NCBI GenBank assembly: GCA_025345505.1
Contig: JANVCC010000219.1
Coordinates: 972,339 to 1,036,338, forward strand
DNA: 64,000 bases
DNA from: Todiramphus chloris collaris
Lineage: Eukaryota; Chordata; Aves; Coraciiformes; Alcedinidae
Direction: 5' to 3'
Within the stretch, counting starts at the first letter, position 1, and each line of letters begins with the position of its first letter. The notes under the pieces are model-generated. The model had not been told where the DNA came from. It saw only the letters and a program-made list of their open reading frames with translations, and searched no databases. This document shows positions 22,901 through 34,475 of the stretch, one piece after another. The position numbers and the translations under genes are program-made.

Positions 22901-25900
22901 CTCTTGAGAATGACCAACAGGGCATCCTAGGAGGGTGGAAAGCAGATGCTGGGGCTCTCACCGGCTGCCCCAGCTTCACCAGTGAAAACTTTGCCCAGAC
23001 CCTACTTTGCCATCATGCCTCACTCCCACCTGCATGTATTTGATAATAAAACTACTTCTTTCACTTGATTTTCTGCACCAAAGCAGCCTCGTGTATTACT
23101 CTGCTCTTTCCCAAAGTCCCATGGCAATATCTGGGTCCCAAAGCAGTGAGGAAATTGGGGAGCCTCCAAAAAAAAAAGTGGAAAAAGAAAAGGGCTGAGC
23201 AATTTTTTTTTCTGTTTGTCTTTAACTGATGAAATTTGTGCTTGCAGCAGGGTTCTGCAGCACAGAGCTGGTGGGTGAGAAGCAGAGTGTGAAATTGAGA
23301 AGTGCGACATGCGATGCATTTCAACGTCCAAACTTGCAGAAAATAAACAAACAGCTTCGAGTGACACGACAGCAAAAGCCTCCCCCATCCCCAATTCTCT
23401 TGTAGCCAGAGCTGGCATCCATTCAAACAACCGGGAGCGACAGTTTGAAGCCATTTCCTTTACCAGAGGTGGTTATCTAACCTGCCTACTCCTGGGCACG
23501 TTACGTAAGGGAAGAGCAATTTCAATCATCTCAGACATCTGCCATGGCCCTGGACAACTCCAGGGTGGAGTTTGGGTCAGCAGAGACCAGGCAAGAGCCA
23601 CCCGAAGAGCTCCTGAGCTCGCAGGAGCAATTAGCAGGGCAGGGGAGGAGGCCAACCGAAAGCAAAGCGCTGGCAGCGTTGGGCAGCTTTGTGCTTTCTG
23701 GTTACGTGCTGATAAGGGCAGACTCCTGCCAGTCTGCCTAGGGCAGCAGAAACCCCAGAGCCAGCCCCACGAGAGGAGCCACCAAGGTCGAACGAGCAAG
23801 AACAGCCTCCTTGCTTTGTCATACGTGGTGGCAAAGACCCAAGAAACCGCAGGGGGTGGGTGCTGGAGCTGCACCCCCAGCCTGGGCACGGCTGTGGGGA
23901 GACGGGGCCAGCTCAGCCCGGTTCCTGACCCCCGTAAGACTCATCAGCGAGGGAGAGATGGTTTTTTTTCGCTGAAAATCAGCAAAAATAAAGAGTATGA
24001 GAACAGGACTGCCCTTTACCAGGCTCCAGAGGACTTTAAACCAAGCTGTTATCTCAAACCTACGGGAATTTATTTATACCGTGGCTCCCCAGATGGCTCC
24101 TGGGATGCCGGCTCTTCCAGATCTCAGCGCTGACATCCCATCTTGGAACTAATTACACAGGAAAAGAGACCAAAAACCCAACAAATTTCCAAATATTTCT
24201 GTTAAATCGCTTCTCAAAGTGGGCAACCAATGCCTGCTTTCTGTTTCAGCGCGCAGGAAGATTTATTGCTTCCCGTGGTAAATATTGATCTTGATCCTGT
24301 TGCGCTCAATATCTACACGGCAACTCAATAAGGAGAGATGTTTGCCTCCGGAGAAGCCAGTTCCCAGTTATTAGCCTGGTTTTGCCAGCAAACCCACCAG
24401 ATCAGCTCTCGTCCCCAGCTGCATCCCCACCAGCACCACTGCCCCACGGCTCTGCTCTCCACGCCGGGCACGGCCAAGCCCAGCCCTGCCGCTCACCCAG
24501 CACGCCGAGGGCGATGCAAACGTCCCCATCAAGCATAACCCACCCAAACCCACCAAGAACAGCCCCTGCCAGGAGGTCCTTGGTATCTGCAAGTCAACAA
24601 GGGTAGGGGGGACTCAAAACCGAGATGGTGGCTTTCTCCCTTGAGGTATCTCCTCTGAGATGTTTTTTCAGAAGGGGAACAGCCTTTTTTTCCTGGTTTT
24701 TACAGCCCTGCCATGGATGGGAGTCCCATCAGGACCTCTCAGAGAAGGGCTCTGCCTCTGGAGGGTCCCCGTCCTCATGGGATAAACCATGAAGGACCAC
24801 AGTGCCCAAGCCCAGCCAAGCTGTGTGTTGGAAAACAAGGATGTGGCCTAGGGCAGAGATGCCTCCTGATTCCCTGGCTCTGAAAGCTGCTGGGGGAAGG
24901 GGGTACAACCTCGGAGACATCCCGGCCCCTTTGGTGGGTGTGGGGACAGAAGACAACCTTTTTTTCCCATCCTTGGTCTCACCAGCATCCCAGTCCTTGT
25001 TGCCAGCAGTGGCTATCCTTCAGCAGTTCCCATGGAAACTGGAGACAGATGGGTGAGGAGATGGGCTAGAAGATGGACAGTCTGGAGAAGTGGGCTCAGG
25101 TCAACCTCATGAGGTTCAACAAGGCCAAGTGCAGGATCCTGCCCCTGGATCAGGGCAACCCCCAGTATCAGCCCAGGCTGGGGGTGAAGGGATCAAGAGC
25201 AGCCTTGCAGAGAAAGATCCAGGGCTGCTGGGCATGAAAAGCAGAGGGGGGGATCCTGCCCCTCTGCTCCCAGGGTCTGGGCAGAGAGAGAGACCCCCCT
25301 GCAGTGCTGGGGCAGCTCGGGAGTGCTCAGCACAGCAGAGACAGGGACCTGGGGGAGCGGGGCCAGAGGAGCCCCAGCAGTGCTGGGAGGGCTGGAACCC
25401 CTCTGCTGGGAGCCAGGCTGGGAGAGCTGGGGGGGCTCAGCCTGCAGAGGAGAAGGCTCCCCAAGGGGAGACCTTCAGGACTTGGAGGGGCCTGGCAGAA
25501 AGATGGGGACAGGTTTGAGCAGGGCCTGTTGGGACAGGACAAGAGGGGATGGTTTGAACTAAAAGAGGGAGATTCAGACTGGGGAGAAGGGAGAGATTGG
25601 TGATGGTGAGGGTGGGGAGAGCCTGTGCCAGGCTGCCCAGAGAGGTGGTGGCTGCCCCATCCCTGGCACCATTGCAGGGGAGGTTGCCCGGGGCTCTGAG
25701 CACCCTGCTCTAGGTGCAGATGGCCCTGCTCCCTGCAGGGGGGTTGGACCAGAAGAGCTTTGAAGGTCCCTCCCCACCCAAACCATCCTGGGATTCTATC
25801 TGCTCCTGCTGCTCTCCCTGGGTGGTAAGTCCTGCAGGAAGGGGTGCAGCTGCCCCCTGGGGAGCATTTGGGTCCAGATCTGGGTGGCACTGATGTTAGG

Positions 25901-28900
25901 AAAGGGTGTGAGCAGGACATCTGGGGGGACACCAACTCAGTGAATCTCTCAGACAGCCAAACACAACTGCACCCCTCCGGGCCTGCAGTTCCCTCCCGAT
26001 GGGGCAGCACCGACCCCGCTTGGGAGGGTCCGATGGATGTTCAACCAGCTCCTGGGACTCACCTGGCCCTGGAAATCAAGACAGAAACTTTCCAAAGGAG
26101 CTTCTGCCAGAGAATTCAGCTTCTCACCGAGATCTGCCAGCTGGCAGGCGTCAGACAGCAACGTGGCCTCCAAAGCATGTTAATCAAGCATAATGATAAT
26201 TAAATAGCTACCCGAACGATTTCCCCTTTGATGGACATGGTGGTCCCCAGCAGGCTGAGAGCAGGAACCTCTCCAGATGCTTCAGGCAGCGGCACAAAGC
26301 CAAGCCTTGGGTAAGATTCCGAGCTGACAGGAGAACCTCAGACCCCAAAATATTGTGACAAGGTGTTTCTACAGGCACTTTGGGTTTTTATCCAGAGGTC
26401 TCAGCACCCCTCCCATAATCCTCCACCAGACTGTTCAACTTGTGTTTGAAAAAGGGGCACATCGCGTTCAAACGACCTCTGCGGGTGCACAGAGGTGCCC
26501 AGCAGCAAAATATCCTCTAAGGCATGAGCAGCACATCACTCTGCAGCTCCCTGGAGGGGCGATCATCCCAAACCCCCCTGGGAGACAGGGAGAGCTGGAG
26601 AAGGAACACACAAGATGCACACGGCAGCAAGAGGGGGAGAGAAAACACCGTTCCATTTGATGAGCTGATAAAGAGGAAGGAGGCAGAGGAACAGAACAGG
26701 GGAGAGTCATCTTCGCTGCAGGTACCTAACGAGCCACAGGGTTGAGATGACTGAAGCTACAGCGGATAATTACCCCCCGGCCCCTCCTAATGAGCCCTCG
26801 TCAGCGCTCAGCAGCCCCCACTGCTCTCTAGCGCTCATCGCTCGCGGGCGCGTCCCCCCCGCGCGCTACCTTGACGCGGGCGATGTTCACGCTGCTCATG
26901 CTTCTGCTGCAGTCTACGAGGAAGATGAACTCTCCTTGGGCTTTCTGGAGGTCTGGCTGGAAGGCCCTTAGGTCAGGGCAGAAGTTGAGCATGACGACGG
27001 GGTGGTGGGGGATGTCCTTGTTCAGCCGCTTCCTGATGATTTCCATCTGAGTGAAAGGAGGAGAGAGAACCATAGAATCATGGTGGGTGGAAATGACCTT
27101 CAAGATCAACAGGTCCAACCATCTACAAAATACTCTCAGGACCATTAAACCGCATCCTGAAGGGCCACATCTGGAGGTTTTTTGGACACCTCTTGGATGG
27201 TGATTCCCTCTCTGGGCAGCCTCTTCCAAGGCCTCACCACTCTCTCAGCAAAGGAATTTCCCCACCTGGAGCAGCTTCAGCCTGTTTCCTCTCATCCTAT
27301 CACCAGTTACCCAGGAGAGAGAGCAATAAGGTCTCCTCTCAGCCTCCTCTTCTCAGACTAAACCACCGCAGCATCCTCAGCTGCTCCTCATAAGACATCT
27401 TCTCCAGACCCTACCTCCACAGCTCAACAGGTTGAATTTTCCATCCCTTTTCACCTCGAGGGGGATCAGAACAGGGCTGAGTGCCCCGAGATGTAAGTGC
27501 ACAGCCTTTTGTAGGCTTGTCCTGGCCTCAGCAGTGACAACACCCGAGCTGGTTCTTCTCCCCGTACCGCCCGTGGAGCTGCTCCAGCTCCTGCCTCCTC
27601 CCATCGCGAAGGCAAAGCCTGAACCAGAGCCCCCCCTGCACGCACAGATGAGACCCTGAAGGAGAAGGGCAAAGATCCAGCAAAGATGCAAAGCCCATTC
27701 CCTGAACGTTCCGTTAGACCCCTCCAGAAAACACCTCTCGTTAGCGCAGTTTAGAGTCCCCCCGAGGCACGCCGGAGGTTTTGCCGGTGGCCGCTCGCTA
27801 ACGAAGTGTCAGGTACAGCCCCCGGCGTGCCGTGCCCGTCCCTGCTGCCTCTGCTTTGCTGGGGTATTTTTTTATTTTTGCCCTTTTGTCATTTTTCTTT
27901 GTACAGCTCGGAACGCGTCGCGAAGCCGAACCGGCTGCTCGGGAGATGGTCCGATAGGAACCCGCACGATCTCCGTCTCCGGACGGCACCCAACGGCTCT
28001 CTGCAGAGTCCCTCGTTCCCTTTCAAACACCAGTCTTCATTAAAAACATGATGAAATTAAATCAGGGGAAAAAACCAACCCTCCTGAGGTGGGTTTATAA
28101 CGTGCCAAGGGGGGTGCGTATGAAGCGTTGCTGGGATCCGAGCGGAGACCAGTGAAAAGTGGAGTCCCTCAAGGATCAGTACTGGGACCAGTCTTGTTGA
28201 ACATCCTTGACAGGGACAGTGGCATCGAGTGCACCCTCAGCAAGTTTGCTGATGACCCCAAGCCATGTGGGGCAGCTGGAGGGAAGGGATCCATCCAGAG
28301 GGACCTTGACGGGCTGGAGAGGTGGGCCCATGCCAACCTCATAAAGTTCAACGAGGCCAAATGCAAGGTCCTCCACCTGGGTCGGAGCAGTGCCAAGTAC
28401 CAGTATAGACTGGGCAGTGACTGGCTTGAGAGCAGCCCTGAAAAAAAGGACTTGGGAGTGCTGGTGGATGAGAAGCTCACCATGAGCCATCAGTTGCTCT
28501 CGCAGCCCAGAGGGCCAATGGTGCCCTGGGCTGCATCAGGAGAAGCGTGGCCAGCAGGGCGAGGGAGGGGATTCTGCCCCTCTACTCCACTCTGGTGAGA
28601 CCTCACCTGCAGCGCTGCCTCCAGTTCTGGAGCCCCTGGCACAGGAAGGCTGTGGATGTGCTGGGACGTGTCCAGAGAAGGGCACCAGGATGCTCAGAGC
28701 CTGGAGCACCTCTGCTATGGGGACAGACTGAGAGAGTTGGGGTTGGTCAGGCTGGAGAAGAGAAGGCTCCGGGGAGACCTTATTGTGGCCTTCCAGGATC
28801 TGAAGGGGGCTACAAGAAAGCTGGGGAGGGACTTGTTAGGCTGTGGGGCAGGGACAGGACTGGAGGGAATGGATTAAAACTAGAGAGAGGTGGATTCAGG

Positions 28901-31900
28901 TTGGACAGGAGGAAGAATTTCTTCCCCAGGAGGGTGGTGAGACCCTGGCCCAGGCTGCCCAGAGAGGTGGGGGAAGCCCCATCCTTGGCAGTGTTGAAGC
29001 CCAGGCTGGCTGGGGCTGTGAGCACCCTGCTCTAGTGGGAGGTGTCCCTGCCCATGGCAGGGGGGTTGGCACTGGGTGAGCTTTAGGGTCCCTTCCAACC
29101 CTGACCATTCTATGAGTCTATGATCACGGTCTCAGCTGTTTCTTTCCCCAGGAGTGAACCAGACCCCAGCTGACCAGGCGCGTTCTCTCCACCCACGGGG
29201 CACGTTCCTCGATCTGTGAGCCAACCTAAAGGCCACCCTTTGCTTTACAGAGCTCCCCGAACTCAAGAGTCCCTGCGGATCCACACACACGTGAACACGT
29301 GCACACCCATGTGTGCACCCATGAACGCTCACGCCCACGTGCACACGCCCACACGAACACAAGCCCGTGCACACACGCGCACGCACGCACACGCCGGCAG
29401 GCACAGACACACACGCGCTCGAACAGGCACACGCACGTGCACAGATGCGCGCACACAACGCACGCACGCACAGGCACACGTGTGCACACACACATGCACA
29501 CAGAGGCATGCACACGCACGTGCACACAGGCACATATAAACACACACAGCACACATGCACACACACACACTCACACTCACACAGTCATTGTCAGGAGCCT
29601 CTCCTCTCCCTCCCCTCTCCTCTCCTCCCCTCTCCTCTCCTCTCCTCTCCTCTCNNNNNNNNNNNNNNNNNNNNNNNNNNNNNNNNNNNNNNNNNNNNNN
29701 NNNNNNNNNNNNNNNNNNNNNNNNNNNNNNNNNNNNNNNNNNNNNNNNNNNNNNCTCCTCTCCTCTCCTCTCCTCTCCTCTCCTCTCCTCTCCTCACCAC
29801 AGCCCACCCAGAGGGATCCCAGCCCTTGGTGCTCCTCTATCCCAGGACCAGACAGCGGCTCTGGACCTTCAGCGTTCCCGGGGATGCTCTTGGGGACCCC
29901 ACACGTAAATTCCCGGGGTGAGCCCGCAGCCGGGGTGTCCCGCGGACTCCACAGGGAATTTTACAGGCGAGGCTCCAGTGAACGGCCTTGGAGCCGCTGC
30001 TCCAGGACAGCCGGGAAAGGAGGCATCTCCCGCACCCTCTCTCCTCCTCCTCTCCCCGTTGCCCCTCAGCCAGTCCCAGTAAGCAAAGCAGATCCCGTTG
30101 GCCGACCCAGGGGCGATTCCAGTGGCCTTAGTCCCCCCGCCCCGCCAGCTGACAGGCACCCAAGGCTTTTGGCTAACGAACCGAGGGGGGGCAGTTAATT
30201 ATCCTTTGGTGCTGAAGTCTCTGGGCTGGTTCATCTCAGCTGAGAGGTGCCCGGTGGCACGCTCTGAGCAGCAGCAATTCTCGCCCAGCGTCTACCCCGG
30301 GATCCAGGGCGCATCTCTGCTTCTTTGCCCTCCTCCTTGCAGCTCTTTCCCAGTCCTCCTGGGGCTAAGAGGTGGCTTTCCTCGGCCTGGGCTCAGAGAG
30401 TGAGTTGAGGGGGGAAAAAGGAGCATCCCCGGTGGCGAAGGAGGATGGCAGGGGTGTAAATCAGGGAGCTGGCGCGGGTCACCCAGCGCCGTGGCTGCAC
30501 CAGTGCTGTGCTGGAGGTGGAGATGCCCGCCCTGGAATTTCAGAGGGTTCTGACCCATCCCCTCCTCGTCGCTGAGCCCTGTGTGGCAGCTCAGCAGCGC
30601 TCCTGTCACTCACTGCTCCAGGGCTGCTGAAAGACGAGGCGCAGATCCCAGAGCAGGTATTTTTCTATTTGCTGATCAGGAGAACAAAGAGAAGTTTCTC
30701 CTACCTCGTCTCCAGCTCAGCTCATTATTCCCAGCAAAATCACTTCCTTCTCTCTGACAGCTATCCAGAGACGGTAAACATTTACTGAGCAATTAAAAGA
30801 ATATTTTATTCTATGTCATTGTAATAATTATAATACCCTTAATGCTGTAACAATGTACCCACCTAATTATGCTACGCTAGACTAGTACTAATTATACACA
30901 CAATAACCATCTCCCGGCTCCTTCCACACCCTGGTTAGCAGAAGCATTGCAGGATTTTCCCCCTCTCCCTCCACCCGAGCCCCTCTCCGAGGGAGGAGGC
31001 TGCGGAGCTGCCTGGCCCAGGGTCATATCTGGTACTGCAAGCGAGCAGGGGATCGTTTGTTTGCTGAGCTCCAGCCCCGGGGAAAGCCTCAGCTGACACC
31101 TGCAGCTTTTGCTTCTCACCTTTTTCTCAGCGCTGGAGTCTTTCTTAGTGCCCTTAATGAAATCGTTCTTCCCCTTCAGGTGTCGTTCGTACTCTGCAGG
31201 TGTCATATCACCTTCTTCCATTAAGATGTGAGGCATGTGGGGCTCTGGAAATGCAGAGAAGCGGGTGAGGAACGGCCTCGGCTAAACTTGAGCTTTGGCA
31301 GAGATGCAGAGATCCTTGGATGTGAGAACAGCAGCAACGCTGAGCTTGGGCAGCATGGGCAACCGTGAGAGGGGCCAGGATTGTAGAATCTTAGAGTTGT
31401 TCTGGTTGGAAAAGATCTTTAAGGTCATGGAGTCCAACCCTTCCCCCAGCACTGCCAGGGCACCACTGACCCATGGCCCTCAGCACCACAGCTCCACGGC
31501 TCTGAAACCCCTCCAGGGGTCACGGGGACTCCACCCCTGCCCTGGGCAGCCTGGGACAGCCCTGGACAACCCTCAAGGGCAAGAAATTGTTCCTCAGCTC
31601 CAACCTAAACCTCCCCTGGGGCAGCTTGAGGCCGGTTCCTCTTGTCCTGTCTCTTGTTCCTTGGGAGCAGAGCCCGACCCCCCTGGCTCCACCCTCCTGT
31701 CAGGAGCTGTCAGAGCCAGAAGGTCTCCCCTCAGCCTCCTTTGCTCCAGGCTGAACCAGCCCAGGTCCCTCAGCCGCTCCTCACCACCCTTGTGCTCCAG
31801 CCCCTTCCCCAGCTCCGTTGCCCTTCTCTGGCCACGCTCCAGCCCCTCACTGTCCTGCTGGGAGTGAGGGGCCCAAACCTGACCCCAGGATTCAAGGTAC

Positions 31901-33920
31901 AGCCTCCCCAGTGCCGATCCCTGCCCTGGTCCTGCTGGACACACTATTTGTTGGCCACAGTCCCATCTCCTAGCAAGCCAAACTCCTGACAACAGCTGTA
32001 AATCCAGAGCTAACCCAGATACAGAAAAGGATCCCAGGAAGGCGCAAGATTGGCAGAGCAGAGGCAGAGCCCACCTACCACTTGGATGGATCAAGATCTC
32101 CACCGGTCTGTCAAAGGTGTGTTTATTGGCCAGTGTGATCATGATGCTCTTGGCCGAGCGAGCGGAGGGGTCAGCGTCTGCTCGGATCTCGTGCGTAGGG
32201 CTCTCGACACCTGGGCAGGGAAACCAAGGTGCAGTTAGGGACTGAGGATGGGGAAGACCAGGGAGAAGAGACAGCAAGATGGCAGAGGACAGGAACCAAG
32301 TGGACTATGAGATGCTTCTGTTGTATCAACCCCCTACGTTATCATCAGCACGTAAATCCGCCCCAGTACGATTCACTTGCCAAACCAGACTCCGCACTTG
32401 GGAGGCAGAGAAGGAGGAAGAGTGTGGACATTGCCTTGAGGAGGTGATAAATCAGCCTGGTGGTCCTACCTGCCAGCAAACACGGCCCCCGGATCTCCAG
32501 GTGGAAGCTGAACTCGTACTCGAAGGGGTTGGTGGCCTCGCTCTCCAGCAGCTGAGCCAGGGAGAACCTGCTCCCTTGCTCTGGGCTCCCCGACCCAGAG
32601 CTGTGCTTGTCCCTGCCGGTGGGATGAACTCTGATCAAACCCATGCTGTATCCCCCCAGGAACTGAAGATCTGCTGGAGGTAAAGCCTGCAGCAGCTCTC
32701 CAGCCTCCCACAGCAGCAGCCTTCTGCTCTGCCACCCCCACACCCCAGGATCAGCCCCCTCCAGAGCCCATCCTGTGGCTTTTCGTACGTTCGGAGCTGA
32801 TGGTTGGAAAACTGGCTGGTGTTCTCCAGGCTGGGCTGGGGGACCCTGGGGATGCACACAGCTGGCAGAAGGACCCTCACGGCCCCACTGGGCAGTGTCT
32901 GCAGCTCAGAGGAGGTGCTGATGAAGATGGAGACACTTTCCAGCGGAGGAATGACGCCCAGGTTTGCCACAAAAGCAATCCTCTCCAAGTCCTCATCCAT
33001 TGTGATCCTTCCTGCACAGAGAGAGGACCGGACCAGGGAGACGCTGTGTCACAGAAGTGGAAAACGTGATCACGTGGAAAACAGGGATCAAATGCTCAAA
33101 TCAGCCCTCACTGCACGAAGCAGCATCTCTTCAAGGAGCCCCAGCCCTTGGCACCACTCCTTCGGCCCTCCACAGCCAGCACTCTGACTGGGACTGTCAC
33201 CGGTGGCAGATGCTGCAGGGGCTCGAGCACCACAACCCGAGGCTCAGCCTTTCAAAACGAACCCTCTCGATGTCGCGGCATCGTGCCAACCACCTCCCCA
33301 CCCCCCTGCTCTTCACCCCCACGTTCACTCCGTCACCCCCGGCCCCCTCACCGCTTCCGTCACCAGCTCTTCCAGTGGGGAGGCTGCAGCCCTCCAAACA
33401 CACGTCATCTATCTTGGCTTTGTCTTTGATCTGCACGGTCACAGCTCGCCGGGACACGGCCGCCTCGAACCCGACGACGGTGGTGCACTCATCCAGGGGG
33501 TAGACAAAGAGACCTGCCAGCCAGAAGAGGCTGTAACAACACCAAGCACTTGCCCGGACCCACCAGCCAGGAACACAGTGGGGCAGCTCCCTCTGGGAAC
33601 ACCCCAGATGCTCCTGGGACTCTTCACACTGAAAAAATCGTAGCCTTGGACCGTTGAGAGTACAACACGCTCCATTACTCTTCCCACAAGCAGCTAAAGG
33701 TTTAAGGCACTCCCAGGAACCCAGCGCCATGATATCCCAGGCTCTAAAGCCCCTGAAATAGCTTCACCCCTTGAAACTTGCCTTCAATAGCCTGGGGTTC
33801 TGGGTTGCGGTAGGAGAGCAGGGCTGTCATCCCAAAGGCGTAGCCGCTGACACATGACGACACCTCCGATGCCGTGAGGGGGAGCGGGGAGCGGGTCGCC
33901 CGGTTAATTAGCCCTGGCAT
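10950..33920 (-). CDS. VWA5B1: VWA5B1: von Willebrand factor A domain-containing protein 5B1, 21 coding exons
   Basis: Exons in transcription order: 33920-33782, 33513-33352, 33011-32789, 32612-32470, 32210-32079, 31244-31120, 27046-26870, 22926-22816, 22733-22531, 21157-21043, 19249-19064, 18828-18633, 17637-17450, 15170-14972, 14788-14471, 13779-13642, 13346-13227, 12784-12710, 12346-12277, 12059-11936, 11711-10950. They total 3906 nt (1301 aa plus TAA). Phases agree at every junction. All introns are GT-AG except the first, which starts GCAAGT. The start is the ATG before [17 protein letters not shown], which matches the mammalian N-terminus. Residues ~1-140 form a VIT domain ([20 protein letters not shown], then [15 protein letters not shown]). 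Residues ~346-510 form the vWA domain: MIDAS DCSRS at 353-357, MGGTN and LLTDGAV present. The Ser/Pro-rich remainder ends in a conserved block ([20 protein letters not shown], then [12 protein letters not shown]). The molecular function of this family is poorly known. UBXN10 beyond its 5' side fits human 1p36.12. Exons 14 and 17-19 are the least certain because they diverge most from mammals. Confidence 0.93.
13780..13950. repeat. 27-bp minisatellite at the exon-16 acceptor of VWA5B1
   Basis: CACGTG cores recur at 13784, 13811, 13838, 13865, 13892 and 13919, exactly 27 bp apart, followed by one decayed copy. On the gene strand each unit offers CTCTAAC (branch-point-like) and then GGTGTCTCTCAC (pyrimidine tract). 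The copy nearest the exon continues into GTGGCAG, the functional acceptor of exon 16. The rest of the array lies in intron 15. Confidence 0.92.
15509..15531. repeat. Poly-T tract in VWA5B1 intron
   Basis: About 20 consecutive T bases inside intron 13, read as poly-A on the gene strand. Confidence 0.85.
17065..17356 (+). mobile_element. CR1 LINE 3' fragment
   Basis: Begins near AAGTGACGGGACAAGAGG and ends with GGTCTTTTCCAACC and TGTGATTCCATGATTCTA, the CR1 3' tail. Lies in VWA5B1 intron 12/13 sequence, antisense to the gene. Confidence 0.92.
19335..19530 (+). mobile_element. Internal CR1 fragment
   Basis: Contains the CR1 internal tracts GAGCCAGTGTGTGCCCAGG and AAGAAGGCCACCAGCATCCT with no 3' tail. 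Old and degraded; lies in VWA5B1 intron 10. Confidence 0.6.
19803..19831. repeat. AT-rich microsatellite
   Basis: (TA)n followed by AAAATAAAAAT in VWA5B1 intron 10. Confidence 0.8.
20551..21056. repeat. 18-bp minisatellite carrying the exon-10 splice donor of VWA5B1
   Basis: About 28 copies of an 18-bp unit. On the gene strand the unit reads CCCAAGGTAGGGCTGCAA or variants with GTACAAACA. The copy nearest the exon spans the real exon-10/intron-10 junction (CAACCCAAG followed by GTAGGG, exon end 21043). The array therefore extends the junction into the intron and repeats a donor-like AAG/GTA core in nearly every unit. Because 18 is divisible by three, all six frames are largely open; these open frames are not genes. 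Confidence 0.95.
22217..22260. repeat. A-rich tract
   Basis: Two poly-A runs (9 and 15 A) separated by TCATT, then CCCAAACAACC, in VWA5B1 intron 9. Confidence 0.7.
25050..25798 (+). mobile_element. CR1 LINE fragment, little diverged from the copy at 42.2 kb
   Basis: Runs from AGGTTCAACAAGGCCAAGTG through TGCCAGGCTGCCCAGAGAGG to the 3' tail CATCCTGGGATTCTAT. Lies in VWA5B1 intron 7. Over about 380 bp it is almost identical, inverted, to 42230-42620. Confidence 0.92.
27072..27412 (-). mobile_element. CR1 LINE 3' fragment
   Basis: Starts CATAGAATCATGGTGGGTGG, then GACCTTCAAGATCAACAGG, and ends near GCTCCTCATAAGACATCTTC. Lies 25 bp upstream of the exon-7 acceptor of VWA5B1, in the sense orientation, so it lies just beyond that exon's pyrimidine tract. 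Confidence 0.9.
28128..29124 (+). mobile_element. CR1 LINE, 1 kb, with remnant of the reverse transcriptase region
   Basis: The 5' part still translates to the CR1 reverse transcriptase signatures [11 protein letters not shown] and SKFADD, although residues between them are lost. The 3' part is the usual CR1 tail, ending TGACCATTCTATGAGTCTATGA. It is a dead copy in VWA5B1 intron 6. It is the longest CR1 in the window. Confidence 0.93.
29283..29584. repeat. CA-rich microsatellite
   Basis: About 300 bp of interrupted CACA/CACG repeats ending in ACACACACACTCACACTCAC. All frames are open and Cys/Val- or Thr/His-rich, an artefact of the repeat. Confidence 0.9.
29592..29795. repeat. (TCCTC)n pentanucleotide repeat interrupted by an assembly gap
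   Basis: TCTCC/TCCTC repeats flank 100 N bases (29655-29754). A round gap of 100 N normally means unknown size, so the repeat is probably longer than shown. Confidence 0.92.
31385..31945 (-). mobile_element. CR1 LINE fragment
   Basis: Left edge TAGAATCTTAGAGTTGTTC and TGGTTGGAAAAGATCTTTAA. The body has CCTGGACAACCCTCAAGGGC and TTCCTCTTGTCCTGTCTCTT. It is the same subfamily as 54977 and 62467. Lies in VWA5B1 intron 5. Confidence 0.92.
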
Positions 33921-34228
33921 CTTCCCCTGGTCTGTGGGTGATGGTGGGGTCACCTGCAGCGAGCTGGGGAGACGTGGAATGGGAGAGAACGGATGAGGAG
34001 CCCTGAGTGTGCCCCCAACACCTCCTTTGGACTTCTGCAGGGCTGAGGACAGAGAGGTGACAGGGTGAGACCTGGGCTTGCTGGCTCCACTGCTGGGGAT
34101 GGGGATGGAGACAAGACCCTGATGGGACGACGCAGAGCAAACACTTGTCCCAGATCCTCACTGGTGCAAGGGAGGAGATTTGGGTTAAACCTTCCTGGCT
34201 GGGGACAGGCAACCCCAGAGTCTGCAGT

Positions 34229-34475
34229 GGCGGATCAGAGAATCCCAGACTGGTTTGGGTTGGGAGGGACCTTCAAAGCTCATCTGGTCCAACCCCCTGC
34301 AGGGAGCAGGGCCATCTGCAGCTAGAGCAGGGTGCTCAGAGCCCCGGGCAACCTCCCCTGCAATGGTGCCAGGGATGGGGCAGCCACCACCTCTCTGGGC
34401 AGCCTGGGCCAGACTCTCCCCACCCTCACCATCACCAATCTCTCCCTTCTCCCCAGTCCAAATCTCCCCTTGCGC
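34229..34475 (-). mobile_element. CR1 LINE 3' fragment
   Basis: Starts CAGAGAATCCCAGACTGG, then GGTTGGGAGGGACCTTCAAA, and matches the 3' third of the element at 25050. Lies in the proposed VWA5B1 5' intron. Confidence 0.9.

Noticed and set aside
29299..30198. 299-codon open frame across the CA repeat and N gap
   Set aside because: Thr/His-rich translation of a microsatellite through unknown bases; no coding signal.
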